Of a stretch of DNA of 61,556 nucleotides, positions 31,172-39,532 are shown piece after piece. A program made the position numbers and the translations under genes. Position 1 is the first letter of the stretch, and each line of letters opens with the position of its first letter. The notes under the pieces were generated by a model. It saw nothing but the letters and a program-made list of their open reading frames with translations, was not told the DNA's origin and did no database searches. This DNA is from Tritrichomonas foetus (lineage: Eukaryota; Parabasalia; Tritrichomonadida; Tritrichomonadidae), in the NCBI GenBank assembly GCA_001839685.1, contig MLAK01000971.1:54480-116035 (forward strand). Direction: 5' to 3'.

Positions 31172-33241
31172 TTAGTACTTATTTGCAATTTTCTGCTCAG
31201 TTCCTGGAGGAAGACCTTTAGCATGTACAATTATCATAAATTGGTCTTTCGATGGTGATTTCTTAAACAATTCTTTATAAATTGGAGCCATCGCATCTTC
31301 TGGACTGGCAAGAACCTTAAATGCATTTGTAATTAAATCAAAATTATTTTCAATGATCTTTTTCTGAAGGTCCATTGTTACTTCATTTCCAGTTGTCAAC
31401 TTTTCACACATAACATTTTTGATCATCACTGTTGCCTTTGATAAAACTTCGGTTCCAACGAAAGTAATTGGTTGTTTTCCTTTAAAGATTGCCATAAAGT
31501 AAATATTTATCCATTCTGGTACAAACAAAGTTCGAAGTAATGCAAAATTATCTTCAGAAATCCATTTCTTTAAGAAATTAAATGTTCGATTAAAATGATT
31601 TGCGAGCAACGCTGGGAACTTGATGTTACTTTCAGGCATATTTTGCCATGTTCCACTTGATATTTGGTCTAAGATTGGTTTTGTTTCATCACAGAGAGCG
31701 CGGGAGATTTGAACCAAAAATCCTTTGTTATAATCAGTGAGTGAATCTTTAGTATCATCCACTCGAACCATTGGCTTCTGATCTTCTGAAACTGATTTTC
31801 TAATCCTTGCTGCAAGTCCATCAATAATTGAACAGAAATAAAATGTAGTATTTGACATTACGCACATTAATCTTAAATCGCGCTCACGAGATTCATCATT
31901 CGAAAGTTTAGTTGGCATGATAGACTTCACCATTTTGATGTAGTCTAGCATTGTATCCTTCAAAACTGGAAATAGATCGAAAAGTGCAGTTCCAACTGAA
32001 AATCCACCACATTTATCAATTGATCCTTTAATGTACTGAACTAGTTCAATTCCACTTTTTAATAGTTTATTTTCAGAATCAATTGTTCCTGGTTTTCGTG
32101 CAAGAATGTTATCTTTTGCATGATTTACAAGACGTTTCATATGAACTCGTTCACCAGCAATATAAAGATCTGTGTGTTTGGCAAATGCGCCACCAATTAT
32201 TCCCAGAAATTCATTTGCTGGTTTATAAACTTTTTCACCTTGTTCATTCAAAACTTCACTTCCAAAAGTTTCAGCAAGGACATGTTCAAATTTGGCGGTA
32301 TGTTCAAATCCATGTTGGAATTCTTTTATTGTCGGTTTTGAACGAGCCAAAAGTGTCCGAATTTGAATTTTTGTCTCTGAACAAAAATATTTTGTAAGTT
32401 TATACGGAACTCTCCACTCTTGTGGGAATATTTTTGAATAATCAAGAACATAATAATCTATTCTCTGCTTCAGCCAATTGTATCGTCTATCGATTTCACT
32501 TAATGGTGAGTTAGCAAAGGATTTATCATAGCCTTCAAGAAAACGACTGCAAAACATTTCAATGATTTCATTACGATATGTTTCACCAAAAGCATCAACT
32601 GCGCGACAAGCAGAAGCAACAGAGGGATCAACAGTTTGGCCAAACAATTTGAGCTCAAACTCACCTGATAATTGGTTATGAATTTGACGCTTAAGAGTGT
32701 CAAATCGAGAATTAATATCATCCAGTAACTCATTCTTCTCAAAATCTTTAAAGAATGACATCAACGTTGATAACGCCAGAATTCTATCTGCGCATTCTCC
32801 GTAGTTTTTCTGTTTCGCCATCATCTCTAACTCTCCAACAGCAATTGACGCCATTTGGAGACGCTTCAAAGTTGTTATCGATAAAGTTAAATTATTCTTG
32901 GCGTCATCGTACTTCTTAATACTTCCGCAAACGTCTTCAACTATGTGTTCTGTATCTGTAGCTTGAGTTTGGAGCTTCGATATTCGTAAGAGAACATCAT
33001 CGATTAATTGTCTCGACGTGTTGACAATCTCGCGACTTCTATCACCAACTTTTGATGACTTTCGAATATTTTCGCTGATAGCATCATCAATTGAAGCTGT
33101 TTTCCGTTCGATTTGCTCGGCAACATTTGGAAGTAATTCGAGTGAAGCTTCATTTGGAAAAATCTGATTTAAAAAGTCGATGGGATCAAAATTGTCATCC
33201 AAAAGCTGTTGAGAAAAATGATCGATATTAATTGCTGCCAT
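31172..33241 (-). CDS. VPS53: Vps53, GARP/EARP tethering complex subunit
   Basis: 689 residues. The N terminus has the Vps53 signature: DPIDFLNQIFPNEASLELLP, then a coiled coil with IVEDVCGSIKKYDDAKNNL and TLSITTLKRLQM, and the IDRRYNWLKQRIDYYVLDYS block before a FPQEWRVPYKL segment. The remainder is helical, as in the CATCHR family of tethers. Vps53 is the core of GARP (with Vps51, Vps52 and Vps54), which tethers endosome-derived vesicles at the trans-Golgi network, and of EARP on recycling endosomes. It is divergent from the Atg16-like gene. Its ATG follows an AT-rich leader without the AAAAAGTGAC motif. Confidence 0.92.
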   Translation of the reverse strand: MAAINIDHFSQQLLDDNFDPIDFLNQIFPNEASLELLPNVAEQIERKTASIDDAISENIRKSSKVGDRSREIVNTSRQLIDDVLLRISKLQTQATDTEHIVEDVCGSIKKYDDAKNNLTLSITTLKRLQMASIAVGELEMMAKQKNYGECADRILALSTLMSFFKDFEKNELLDDINSRFDTLKRQIHNQLSGEFELKLFGQTVDPSVASACRAVDAFGETYRNEIIEMFCSRFLEGYDKSFANSPLSEIDRRYNWLKQRIDYYVLDYSKIFPQEWRVPYKLTKYFCSETKIQIRTLLARSKPTIKEFQHGFEHTAKFEHVLAETFGSEVLNEQGEKVYKPANEFLGIIGGAFAKHTDLYIAGERVHMKRLVNHAKDNILARKPGTIDSENKLLKSGIELVQYIKGSIDKCGGFSVGTALFDLFPVLKDTMLDYIKMVKSIMPTKLSNDESRERDLRLMCVMSNTTFYFCSIIDGLAARIRKSVSEDQKPMVRVDDTKDSLTDYNKGFLVQISRALCDETKPILDQISSGTWQNMPESNIKFPALLANHFNRTFNFLKKWISEDNFALLRTLFVPEWINIYFMAIFKGKQPITFVGTEVLSKATVMIKNVMCEKLTTGNEVTMDLQKKIIENNFDLITNAFKVLASPEDAMAPIYKELFKKSPSKDQFMIIVHAKGLPPGTEQKIANKY

Positions 33242-33276
33242 AATTAGTTAAATAATTTTTTCGATTTCTTTCCAGA

Positions 33277-33347
33277 ATATTTTTCATATAATATGTCATG
33301 ATATTTTTTCATGTAATATGTCATGATATGTTTCCTGAAATGTCATG
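33277..33347 (+). repeat. Tandem 24-25 bp duplication in the Vps53 / WD40 divergent promoter
   Basis: A unit reading ATATTTTTCATATAATATGT + CATG occurs at 33277-33300, again with one insertion and one mismatch at 33301-33325, and in a diverged third copy at 33326-33347. Each copy holds a TCATG or TCATA core, so it could be duplicated initiator-type sequence. It creates extra in-frame ATGs ahead of the WD40 gene. Confidence 0.75.
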
Positions 33348-33373
33348 AATTAAAATCTACATTTAACAATCAA

Positions 33374-34825
33374 ATGATTGACGACATTTTAAATCAACTA
33401 CAGAAATGCGAAAGCGAAGAAGGGAAAAATCCAATCCTCGATGATGCAACCGCCCTTTCAGATTATTACGTAAAACTTAAAAATGACGTCGTTCAATTAA
33501 CGCAAAAAAATAATGAATTGACAGACAGACTCGAAGCCCTCAAAGCTGGTGGGGTGGTTTCTTCTGAAGTTGACGTCAATCAATTGAAACAGCAAGTGAT
33601 CGACCTCTACAGGGAAAAAGATGAGAAAAATAAAAATATCGACCAACTCAAAGAACAAATTCAAAAATATGAAGGAAAGAAGGCCAGTCTTGAACAGGAT
33701 TTTCAGGCCTTGCAAGACGAAAACGCCCACCTAAACAAAACTGTTGCAGAATTAGGCGAAAAAAGAACTGATTTGGAATTAAAACTCGACAGACTGAACA
33801 AAGAACTTGACGAAACAACGGAGCAGTTCCAAAAACGGACAATTGAGGTCGAGCAGTTAAGAAATGCGAATGACGAATATCGAAAGAAAATCAAGGAATC
33901 AACAAACTTCATTCGAGAAGCTGAAAAGAATAATGCTGTTCATCCACTAACACAATTTATTCTCAAAACAGATGCGCACGCTGGTGCAATTACTGGTATT
34001 CAATATGGACAGGACTACGATTCATTCTATACAGTTGGTGATGATAAAAAGTTGATACAATGGGCACTTCCGTCAGTCACTGAGAAACAAAACATCACAC
34101 TTGCTTCAATTCCAAACTCGCTCCGAATCACACATGATTTTCTACGGGCCGCACTTCCTTGTAAAGACCATAAAATTTATCTTTTTGACTTAACGACAGG
34201 TAGAAGCTTAACAACACTTTCTAGTCATAATGATGAGTGTTCAGACTGCCAGTGGATTTCAAAGAATCAATTAATAAGTGCTTCAAAAGATCGAACTGTC
34301 AAAATCTTCGATATCAATAAAGGAAGTTGTATGTCAACAATTTCGACAATAACAGCAGTTTATTCTATATGTGCAACTAATTCACCTACTGTCTTCGCAG
34401 TAGGATGCAATGATGGAGCCATTAAACTTGTTGATACTCGAGAAAAAAAGATTATTGCTAAAATAGAAAAAATTCATTCAAAACAAATTACATCATTAAT
34501 TCCATCAACTGCAAAGGATAGAATTTATTCACTTGGTATGGATGGTTGTGTCTGTGAAACTAGCATCGATGGACGTGTAAGAATTAGACAGTTGTCACAT
34601 CCTTCCCTGGTAGTGAAGAACCACTTTGCAAAATTGTCTGCATCACCATGTGGTGGATTTGTTGCAGCTGGTTCTGATGATGGAACAGTTTTACTATTTG
34701 ATATGAATCAGGAAAACAAGGTTTATGAAAACAAACATCACAATAAACCTGTTTTATGTTCGGCGTTTGCTGTAAATATGCTGATCACTGCGGATACTAA
34801 CCACACACTGGCTTATTGGACATAA
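33374..34825 (+). CDS. Coiled-coil plus WD40 protein, Atg16-like
   Basis: 483 residues from the ATG at 33374. An upstream ATG at 33323 would add 17 residues, but they lie inside the promoter repeat and look noncoding. Residues about 25-180 form a long coiled coil. From about 195 to the end there are seven WD-type repeats (DAHAGAITGIQYGQ at the start, SASKDRTVKIFDINKG in the middle, SPCGGFVAAGSDDGTVLLFD near the end). This short coiled-coil then seven-blade propeller layout, with a single final blade ending in AYWT, matches Atg16/ATG16L1, which positions the Atg12-Atg5 ligase for Atg8 lipidation. The Atg5-binding helix at the extreme N terminus cannot be confirmed by eye. Other coiled-coil WD40 proteins (Prp19-type without U-box, striatin-type) are alternatives. 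Confidence 0.6.
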   Translation: MIDDILNQLQKCESEEGKNPILDDATALSDYYVKLKNDVVQLTQKNNELTDRLEALKAGGVVSSEVDVNQLKQQVIDLYREKDEKNKNIDQLKEQIQKYEGKKASLEQDFQALQDENAHLNKTVAELGEKRTDLELKLDRLNKELDETTEQFQKRTIEVEQLRNANDEYRKKIKESTNFIREAEKNNAVHPLTQFILKTDAHAGAITGIQYGQDYDSFYTVGDDKKLIQWALPSVTEKQNITLASIPNSLRITHDFLRAALPCKDHKIYLFDLTTGRSLTTLSSHNDECSDCQWISKNQLISASKDRTVKIFDINKGSCMSTISTITAVYSICATNSPTVFAVGCNDGAIKLVDTREKKIIAKIEKIHSKQITSLIPSTAKDRIYSLGMDGCVCETSIDGRVRIRQLSHPSLVVKNHFAKLSASPCGGFVAAGSDDGTVLLFDMNQENKVYENKHHNKPVLCSAFAVNMLITADTNHTLAYWT

Positions 34826-35119
34826 ATTTTTTTCTATTTTATCACTTTCAATCTTTTATATTTGTTTCTTTTGATTAATTTTGGTTCTTTTGATATATTT
34901 TTCTGGTTCTGTGAGAGATTCTGTCTAGCATCCTTCCAATTTAATTTAATTTTTTACATTTGATTTATGGATGAAATGGGAAATCTCGAATCAGACAGTG
35001 ATTTATGAAATTTGAAAGATGATTTCCTATTCAAAAATTTATCGTTTCACTTCTGTCAAATAAAAAAAACCGATGATGCAATTGAATATATACAATAAAT
35101 ATTGCCTTTCATATGATAA

Positions 35120-36001
35120 ATGGCCACATCAAAAACTTTACAAGATTATGATGTTGGAAGAGTCCTTGGCGAAGGGGCTTATGGTCATGTTCTTTTTGCA
35201 GTCCGAAAAGATAACAATCAAGAAGTTGCTATCAAAGTTGTAACCAAAAATAATTTGATTCACGCTAAAAAAACACAATCGCCAATCAATGAGAAAGAGG
35301 CACTCGCAAGATCATCTCACCCAAACATAGTATCGCTAATTACCACACACCAAGATAGCCTTTGTCTTTACTTTGTATTCGAATATGTCCAAAACGGTCT
35401 TTTCTCACAATTCCTCAAAAATGAACTTAAAATTGATACAATTCGACACATGTTTGGCCAAATACTACTCGGTATGGCCCATTTTCACAAAAACGGAATT
35501 ATTCATCGCGATTTGAAACCAGAGAATATCATGGTCGATATGGAAAATCGGATAAAGATTATCGATTTTGGGTCGGTGAAGCTCTTCGATGCTGAAAAAA
35601 TCAGAAAGAATGAAAATTATAATGAAGGTTTTGAAAGGGGTAGCTTCGTCGGAAGTGTCGACTACATATCGCCTGAAATTCTCGCAGATTTGCCCACGAC
35701 GCCAGCAGTTGATCTTTGGGCTTTTGGGTGTATGCTTTTCTTTGCATTTGAAAAAAGGGCGCCATTTTACGCCGATACAAAATTTCAGACATATCAAAAT
35801 ATTGAAAATGGAACTTTTTCTTTCACTGATGGGCAAAATCCTGATGATGCTGTTGATCTCATACAAAAGCTCCTTGTAAATGATTACACAAAAAGAATTG
35901 GATTCGGTGAGTGGGAAAACGATTACCCGTCTATCAAAAATCATCCATTCTTTTCAGGATTGGATTGGGAGAAGCTACCCAATCTTCCACCACCAATGTA
36001 A
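35120..36001 (+). CDS. PDK1-like AGC-family protein kinase
   Basis: 293 residues, only a kinase domain. The glycine loop is GEGAYGHV, ATP-anchoring Lys K39, HRD H129-R130-D131 with KPENI, and DFG D149 (IIDFGS). The activation loop reads RGSFVGSVDYISPEIL; SFVGTxxYVSPE is the PDK1 signature and S175 corresponds to its autophosphorylated serine (S241 in human). The C-lobe ends with LLVNDYTKRIGFGEW and HPFFSGLDWEKL, again PDK1-like. PDK1 phosphorylates the activation loops of other AGC kinases. There is no PH domain, so recruitment to phosphoinositides, as for animal PDK1, is not expected. No hydrophobic motif is present either, as usual for PDK1. TCATA lies about 10 bp before the ATG. The next gene starts 118 bp downstream. 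Confidence 0.88.
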   Translation: MATSKTLQDYDVGRVLGEGAYGHVLFAVRKDNNQEVAIKVVTKNNLIHAKKTQSPINEKEALARSSHPNIVSLITTHQDSLCLYFVFEYVQNGLFSQFLKNELKIDTIRHMFGQILLGMAHFHKNGIIHRDLKPENIMVDMENRIKIIDFGSVKLFDAEKIRKNENYNEGFERGSFVGSVDYISPEILADLPTTPAVDLWAFGCMLFFAFEKRAPFYADTKFQTYQNIENGTFSFTDGQNPDDAVDLIQKLLVNDYTKRIGFGEWENDYPSIKNHPFFSGLDWEKLPNLPPPM

Positions 36002-36119
36002 AAAATACCAATATAAAAACACTAATGTAAATCAAAATATGTATTATAAACCATTCATTAATGCATTTTTTTCCTCCTTTTTGTGTCGTTTTCATATCAC
36101 ATTTCAAATAAACATCAAA

Positions 36120-36911
36120 ATGGAAGAAGAGGAAGATTCTGGAGAAATATACGAAGTTGAAAAAATTCTCGACTGTGCGAAAGTGGATGGGGAGATGCAG
36201 TATCTTGTGAAGTGGGCTGGTTACGATGATCCAAAAGATCTCACTTGGGAACCAATCGAACATCTTCAAAACTGTAATCAAGCCCTTCAAGAATTCTACG
36301 AAAAATTCAACGATAGCTTGCATTTGTTGGACCAGGAAAAAACGCCAAAACGATCGAAAAAGAATTCTAAATCAAAGGAAAAATCTCCATCAAAAAAACA
36401 AAAGAAAGAAACGAAAGAATCGCCAAAGAAAAATCTTTTACAGACAGTTTTAAATCAAAATTTACAGAGTCCGACCAAACCGAGCCCAAAAAAAGACAAA
36501 AAAGATTCGCAGAAAAAATCATCAAAATCGACACAAAAGACGATAAATGATTTTATGTTTTCATTTGTAGACAAAGAAGGAACAAAGCAAAAAAAATCGG
36601 AGATTTTATTAAATATTTCAGATCTATCATATTCCCAAATTCAAAATCATTCTCGACTCATTATTAAAAAGCCAAACCTGGACACAGAAAAAGACTCTGA
36701 TATAGACTCAAAATGGTTTTCTATTCCTCCAAGTGATTACAAGCCTCAAACCTCGATTTTTATTAATCGGATTTTTTCTGAAGGAGGGATTTCTTTAGTC
36801 GAACTGAAAGATGAAAATGACAATCTTTTTGTTTACGATTACCAATTCATCGCTGCTCTCTTTCCTGATGCCGTACTTTCCTATTTCGAGCATGTTGTTG
36901 TTCTTAATTAG
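36120..36911 (+). CDS. HP1-like chromodomain protein
   Basis: 263 residues from the ATG at 36120. The open frame continues upstream into the 3' end of the kinase gene but is noncoding there. An acidic N terminus (MEEEEDSG) is followed by a chromodomain at about 10-62: YEVEKILDCAKVDGEMQYLV, KWAGYDDPKDLTWEP. The aromatic cage is available (Y in YEVEKI, W in VKWAGY, Y in AGY). A Lys/Ser-rich linker (about 75-145) leads to a C-terminal region (about 205-263) with FINRIFSEGGISLVELKDEN and FPDAVLSYFEHVVVL. Its layout, ending in a fYE-like helix, resembles a chromo shadow domain. Such proteins read methylated histone H3 (usually K9) and dimerise to form silent chromatin. TCATA and TCACA sites lie within 30 bp of the ATG. 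Confidence 0.85.
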   Translation: MEEEEDSGEIYEVEKILDCAKVDGEMQYLVKWAGYDDPKDLTWEPIEHLQNCNQALQEFYEKFNDSLHLLDQEKTPKRSKKNSKSKEKSPSKKQKKETKESPKKNLLQTVLNQNLQSPTKPSPKKDKKDSQKKSSKSTQKTINDFMFSFVDKEGTKQKKSEILLNISDLSYSQIQNHSRLIIKKPNLDTEKDSDIDSKWFSIPPSDYKPQTSIFINRIFSEGGISLVELKDENDNLFVYDYQFIAALFPDAVLSYFEHVVVLN

Positions 36912-37008
36912 AATTATAAAATTTATAAATAAATGTTTCTATTCTTTAATTCAATATCTTTGTCTTTTTCGATTTTCTTGGATTATGAGTTTGCAAGATA
37001 ATAATGAA

Positions 37009-37120
37009 AATCTCTCTTTATTATCATAATCTCTCTTTATTATCATAATCTCTCTTTATTATCATAATCTCTCTTTATTATCATAATCTCTCTTTGTTAT
37101 CATAATCTCTCTTTATTATC
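37009..37120. repeat. Six tandem copies of a 19-bp unit
   Basis: The unit AATCTCTCTTTATTATCAT is repeated six times, nearly perfectly (one G for A in the fifth copy, the last incomplete). It fills part of the 3'-to-3' gap between the chromodomain gene and the coiled-coil gene. No spacer structure, so not a CRISPR array. Confidence 0.97.
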
Positions 37121-37274
37121 CAAAGAAAAATATTCACACGTATTCATTTTGCATGTCTTCCTCTTCTCAATTTCTAAAAAGAGTTTCAAGTTGAATAAAT
37201 AAAACTAATAAAAATAAGCATTCCATAAAAAGAAAACACTATAAATATTTACACAATTAATGGATAATGGTGAA

Positions 37275-38603
37275 TTACTTAGATTCCATCTGTCGCCTGA
37301 AGCTCTTTCTGATGTTTTGGTTTTCTGCCTTTAAATTCTGGATTTTGGTTGCCATGTTTATGAATGTTTCTCTCAGGGTTCGATTTTGAATGACTAATTC
37401 CTCAAGTAAAAGTTGCTTCTCTTGGAATTCTGGACTTGTTAGAATTTTTGGTGTTGGTTTCATTTTCAATGTTAAATTTTGCAATTCAGATTCTTTTTGC
37501 TCGATTTGTGAATCAAGTGATTTTATTTCATCATCCATTTCTGCTATTTCTCGTTCTAGATCTTTTTTGTCCTGTATAACTTTCACTATTTGTGATTCAA
37601 GATCATGATCTACACTTGGAAGGTCTGGATCAATTCCAGTATCTCTAATTGTAGAGATTTTCTTTCTTACTTCTTTAATTTTCTCTTCATAAAAAGAAAG
37701 TTCTTTTGTAGATTCGCCATGAATATCATCGATTTTAGCCTTATTTTCTGTAACTTTTTCTTTTAATTCAGATAATTCTTTTTCTAACGCAATTTTTTCG
37801 GCTTGATATTTTTCGGAAGAATTTTTTCTATCGGCGAGGACTTTTTCTGTCATTTCTTTAGCATTTTTGAATCTGTTCCGTGCTTCATCCAAAGCATGTT
37901 GAGTTTTAGCTGTTTCAGCTCTTGCCTCTTCAAGTTGTTCTGTTGATAATTTGAGGCGATCTTTGGTCATATCAACTTCATTTTTTTTGACATCAATTTG
38001 AAGATTTAACTCTTTATCGCGTCTTTCAAGTTGCAAAATTTTGGTGTCCAATTCTGTCATTTCAATTTGGTTCTTTGAAAAAGTTTCTTTCTGAATATGA
38101 TTTTTCATCGCCAGATCTTCCATATACATCGGAAGGTATCTGCTTCGATGTAGAAACTGTAGAATTGGTCTATACTTCTTTTCTTTTAGTTTCCCCTGTT
38201 CGATATCTTGATTTACTTGATTAAATCGATTATCAAATAATTTGATTTTATTTTTAATTTGATCGTTTGATTCTTCCTTTTCTTTAATCTGGCGGTTTAA
38301 AATGGCGATTTTTTCGTTTAATTCGTTAATTTTTTCGTTGTTCTTTTTCGTATTTTCTTCGTGCTGTTCTGCCGCTTGTTTCTGCAATTTTGCCAATTCG
38401 TCCTTGAATATTTGAAGCGATTCTTGGTGGCGTAATCGAGTGTCTTCACGTTGTTTTTCGAGAGAAGCGATTTTTTCTTTCATATTTTGGTAATCTTTTG
38501 TTAGCTTTTGTAATTCTTCAAATTCTTCTTTCAATGCAAAGTTTTCTTGACTCATTGCATTTAAATTCTGCTGGAATATTTCGAATTCTTCTTCTGTGAT
38601 CAT
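37275..38603 (-). CDS. Long coiled-coil protein of unknown function
   Basis: 442 residues, over 90 percent predicted by eye to be alpha-helical coiled coil with heptads rich in Leu, Glu, Lys and Gln. Two breaks are visible: around 145-170 (YRPILQFLHRSRYLPMYMED, a more globular or helical-hairpin segment) and around 320-335 (STIRDTGIDPDLPSVDHDL). The basic C terminus reads RKSFRRQME. No family is recognised; layouts like this are found in CCDC-type flagellar, basal-body and Golgi proteins. An exact AAAAAGTGAC motif lies 27 bp upstream of the ATG, the same spacing as for the debranching enzyme gene on the other side of the gap. Confidence 0.82.
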   Translation of the reverse strand: MITEEEFEIFQQNLNAMSQENFALKEEFEELQKLTKDYQNMKEKIASLEKQREDTRLRHQESLQIFKDELAKLQKQAAEQHEENTKKNNEKINELNEKIAILNRQIKEKEESNDQIKNKIKLFDNRFNQVNQDIEQGKLKEKKYRPILQFLHRSRYLPMYMEDLAMKNHIQKETFSKNQIEMTELDTKILQLERRDKELNLQIDVKKNEVDMTKDRLKLSTEQLEEARAETAKTQHALDEARNRFKNAKEMTEKVLADRKNSSEKYQAEKIALEKELSELKEKVTENKAKIDDIHGESTKELSFYEEKIKEVRKKISTIRDTGIDPDLPSVDHDLESQIVKVIQDKKDLEREIAEMDDEIKSLDSQIEQKESELQNLTLKMKPTPKILTSPEFQEKQLLLEELVIQNRTLRETFINMATKIQNLKAENQNIRKSFRRQMESK

Positions 38604-38630
38604 CTTTTTAGAATTCTACACTGGGAATCT

Positions 38631-38640
38631 GTCACTTTTT
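38631..38640 (-). promoter_or_regulatory. AAAAAGTGAC upstream motif
   Basis: Exact AAAAAGTGAC on the minus strand, 27 bp before the ATG of the coiled-coil gene. Confidence 0.45.
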
Positions 38641-39495
38641 ATTTACTTTTACCTTAAAGGAACTTTTTGAATAGAAGAGATTGAATTATTTTCAATTGCA
38701 AGAAAAGACGCTGATTGCACTTTAAGATTTCCATATAAAAAGTGCATATATCATTTTTGCCTGGAACATCTGATCACAAAGAGACAAAACTAATAAGCGT
38801 TGATTTTTTGCATTTATAAACTGCTTTCCCGATGAAGAGGAGTGCTTTCTTTGTTGAAATTGATATCTAATTGAAAAAGTTTAATAGTTAGCTTTTTGAT
38901 ACTATAAATGGCCAAATGTTCCATTTGATGTCCAAAAGGAATATAAGATAAATATATAACTAATTTATGGATGCATGCAGATACAAATTATGATTTATTT
39001 AAATTACACATGTATGAATGTGCAAGTGAAAATTTTAGCATGAGGGGAATAGAATCAGTAGCATTTTTCTTTTATATTATGGCATATCTGAAGAAATATG
39101 ATTTAAATCATATCTGCAAAGCAAACACTCGGGAGAAATCGAAAATAAGGAGAAAACTCACCAAATGTAGTTGCTTGTAAATTCTGAGAAATTGAGAGAA
39201 AAATCAACTTTTTCTCATCTCGATTGGTCACAATTCATAGTTTTATGAGATTTAACGATTATATTCAACAGAAAAATATTTTGAAAATAATTCATAGACG
39301 CAAGATGATGCAGTCTCATAGTGGACGTGTGATCAATTTTTGAAGAAAAAATCGAAAATAAGGAAATTCTAGATCAGAATTATAAAAATAATACATATTT
39401 TTTTTTTGAATTGTTTTTTCAATTATTTTCATTGAAATTTACGTAAATTTCAACGATTTTGATGAAGATATTCGAAATAAAGAGAATTTTCAGTC
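38641..39495. other. Divergent intergenic region
   Basis: About 855 bp of AT-rich DNA between the coiled-coil gene and the debranching enzyme gene. Short open frames (for example 38971-39180) look like chance. No RNA gene seen. Confidence 0.5.
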
Positions 39496-39505
39496 AAAAA
39501 GTGAC
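39496..39505 (+). promoter_or_regulatory. AAAAAGTGAC upstream motif plus initiator-like sites
   Basis: Exact AAAAAGTGAC ends 27 bp before the ATG at 39533. Between motif and ATG are TCATA and TCACA, both fitting the TCA-Py-(T/A) initiator known from Trichomonas vaginalis. Confidence 0.5.
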
Positions 39506-39532
39506 CATAAACGGTCATATCACACATTTAAA

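Noticed and set aside
33323..33373. Upstream ATG adding 17 residues to the WD40 protein
   Set aside because: The added residues fall in the promoter repeat and are noncoding in character. The ATG at 33374 begins clean helical sequence.
34795..34812. ACTAACCACACACTGG, close to the trichomonad intron 3' motif ACTAACACACAG
   Set aside because: It is inside an uninterrupted WD40 coding frame, lacks the exact motif, and no GTAYGT-type 5' site fits; taken as coincidence.
37009..37120. Regularly repeated 19-bp units as a possible CRISPR array
   Set aside because: The units are head-to-tail with no spacers, in a eukaryotic context.
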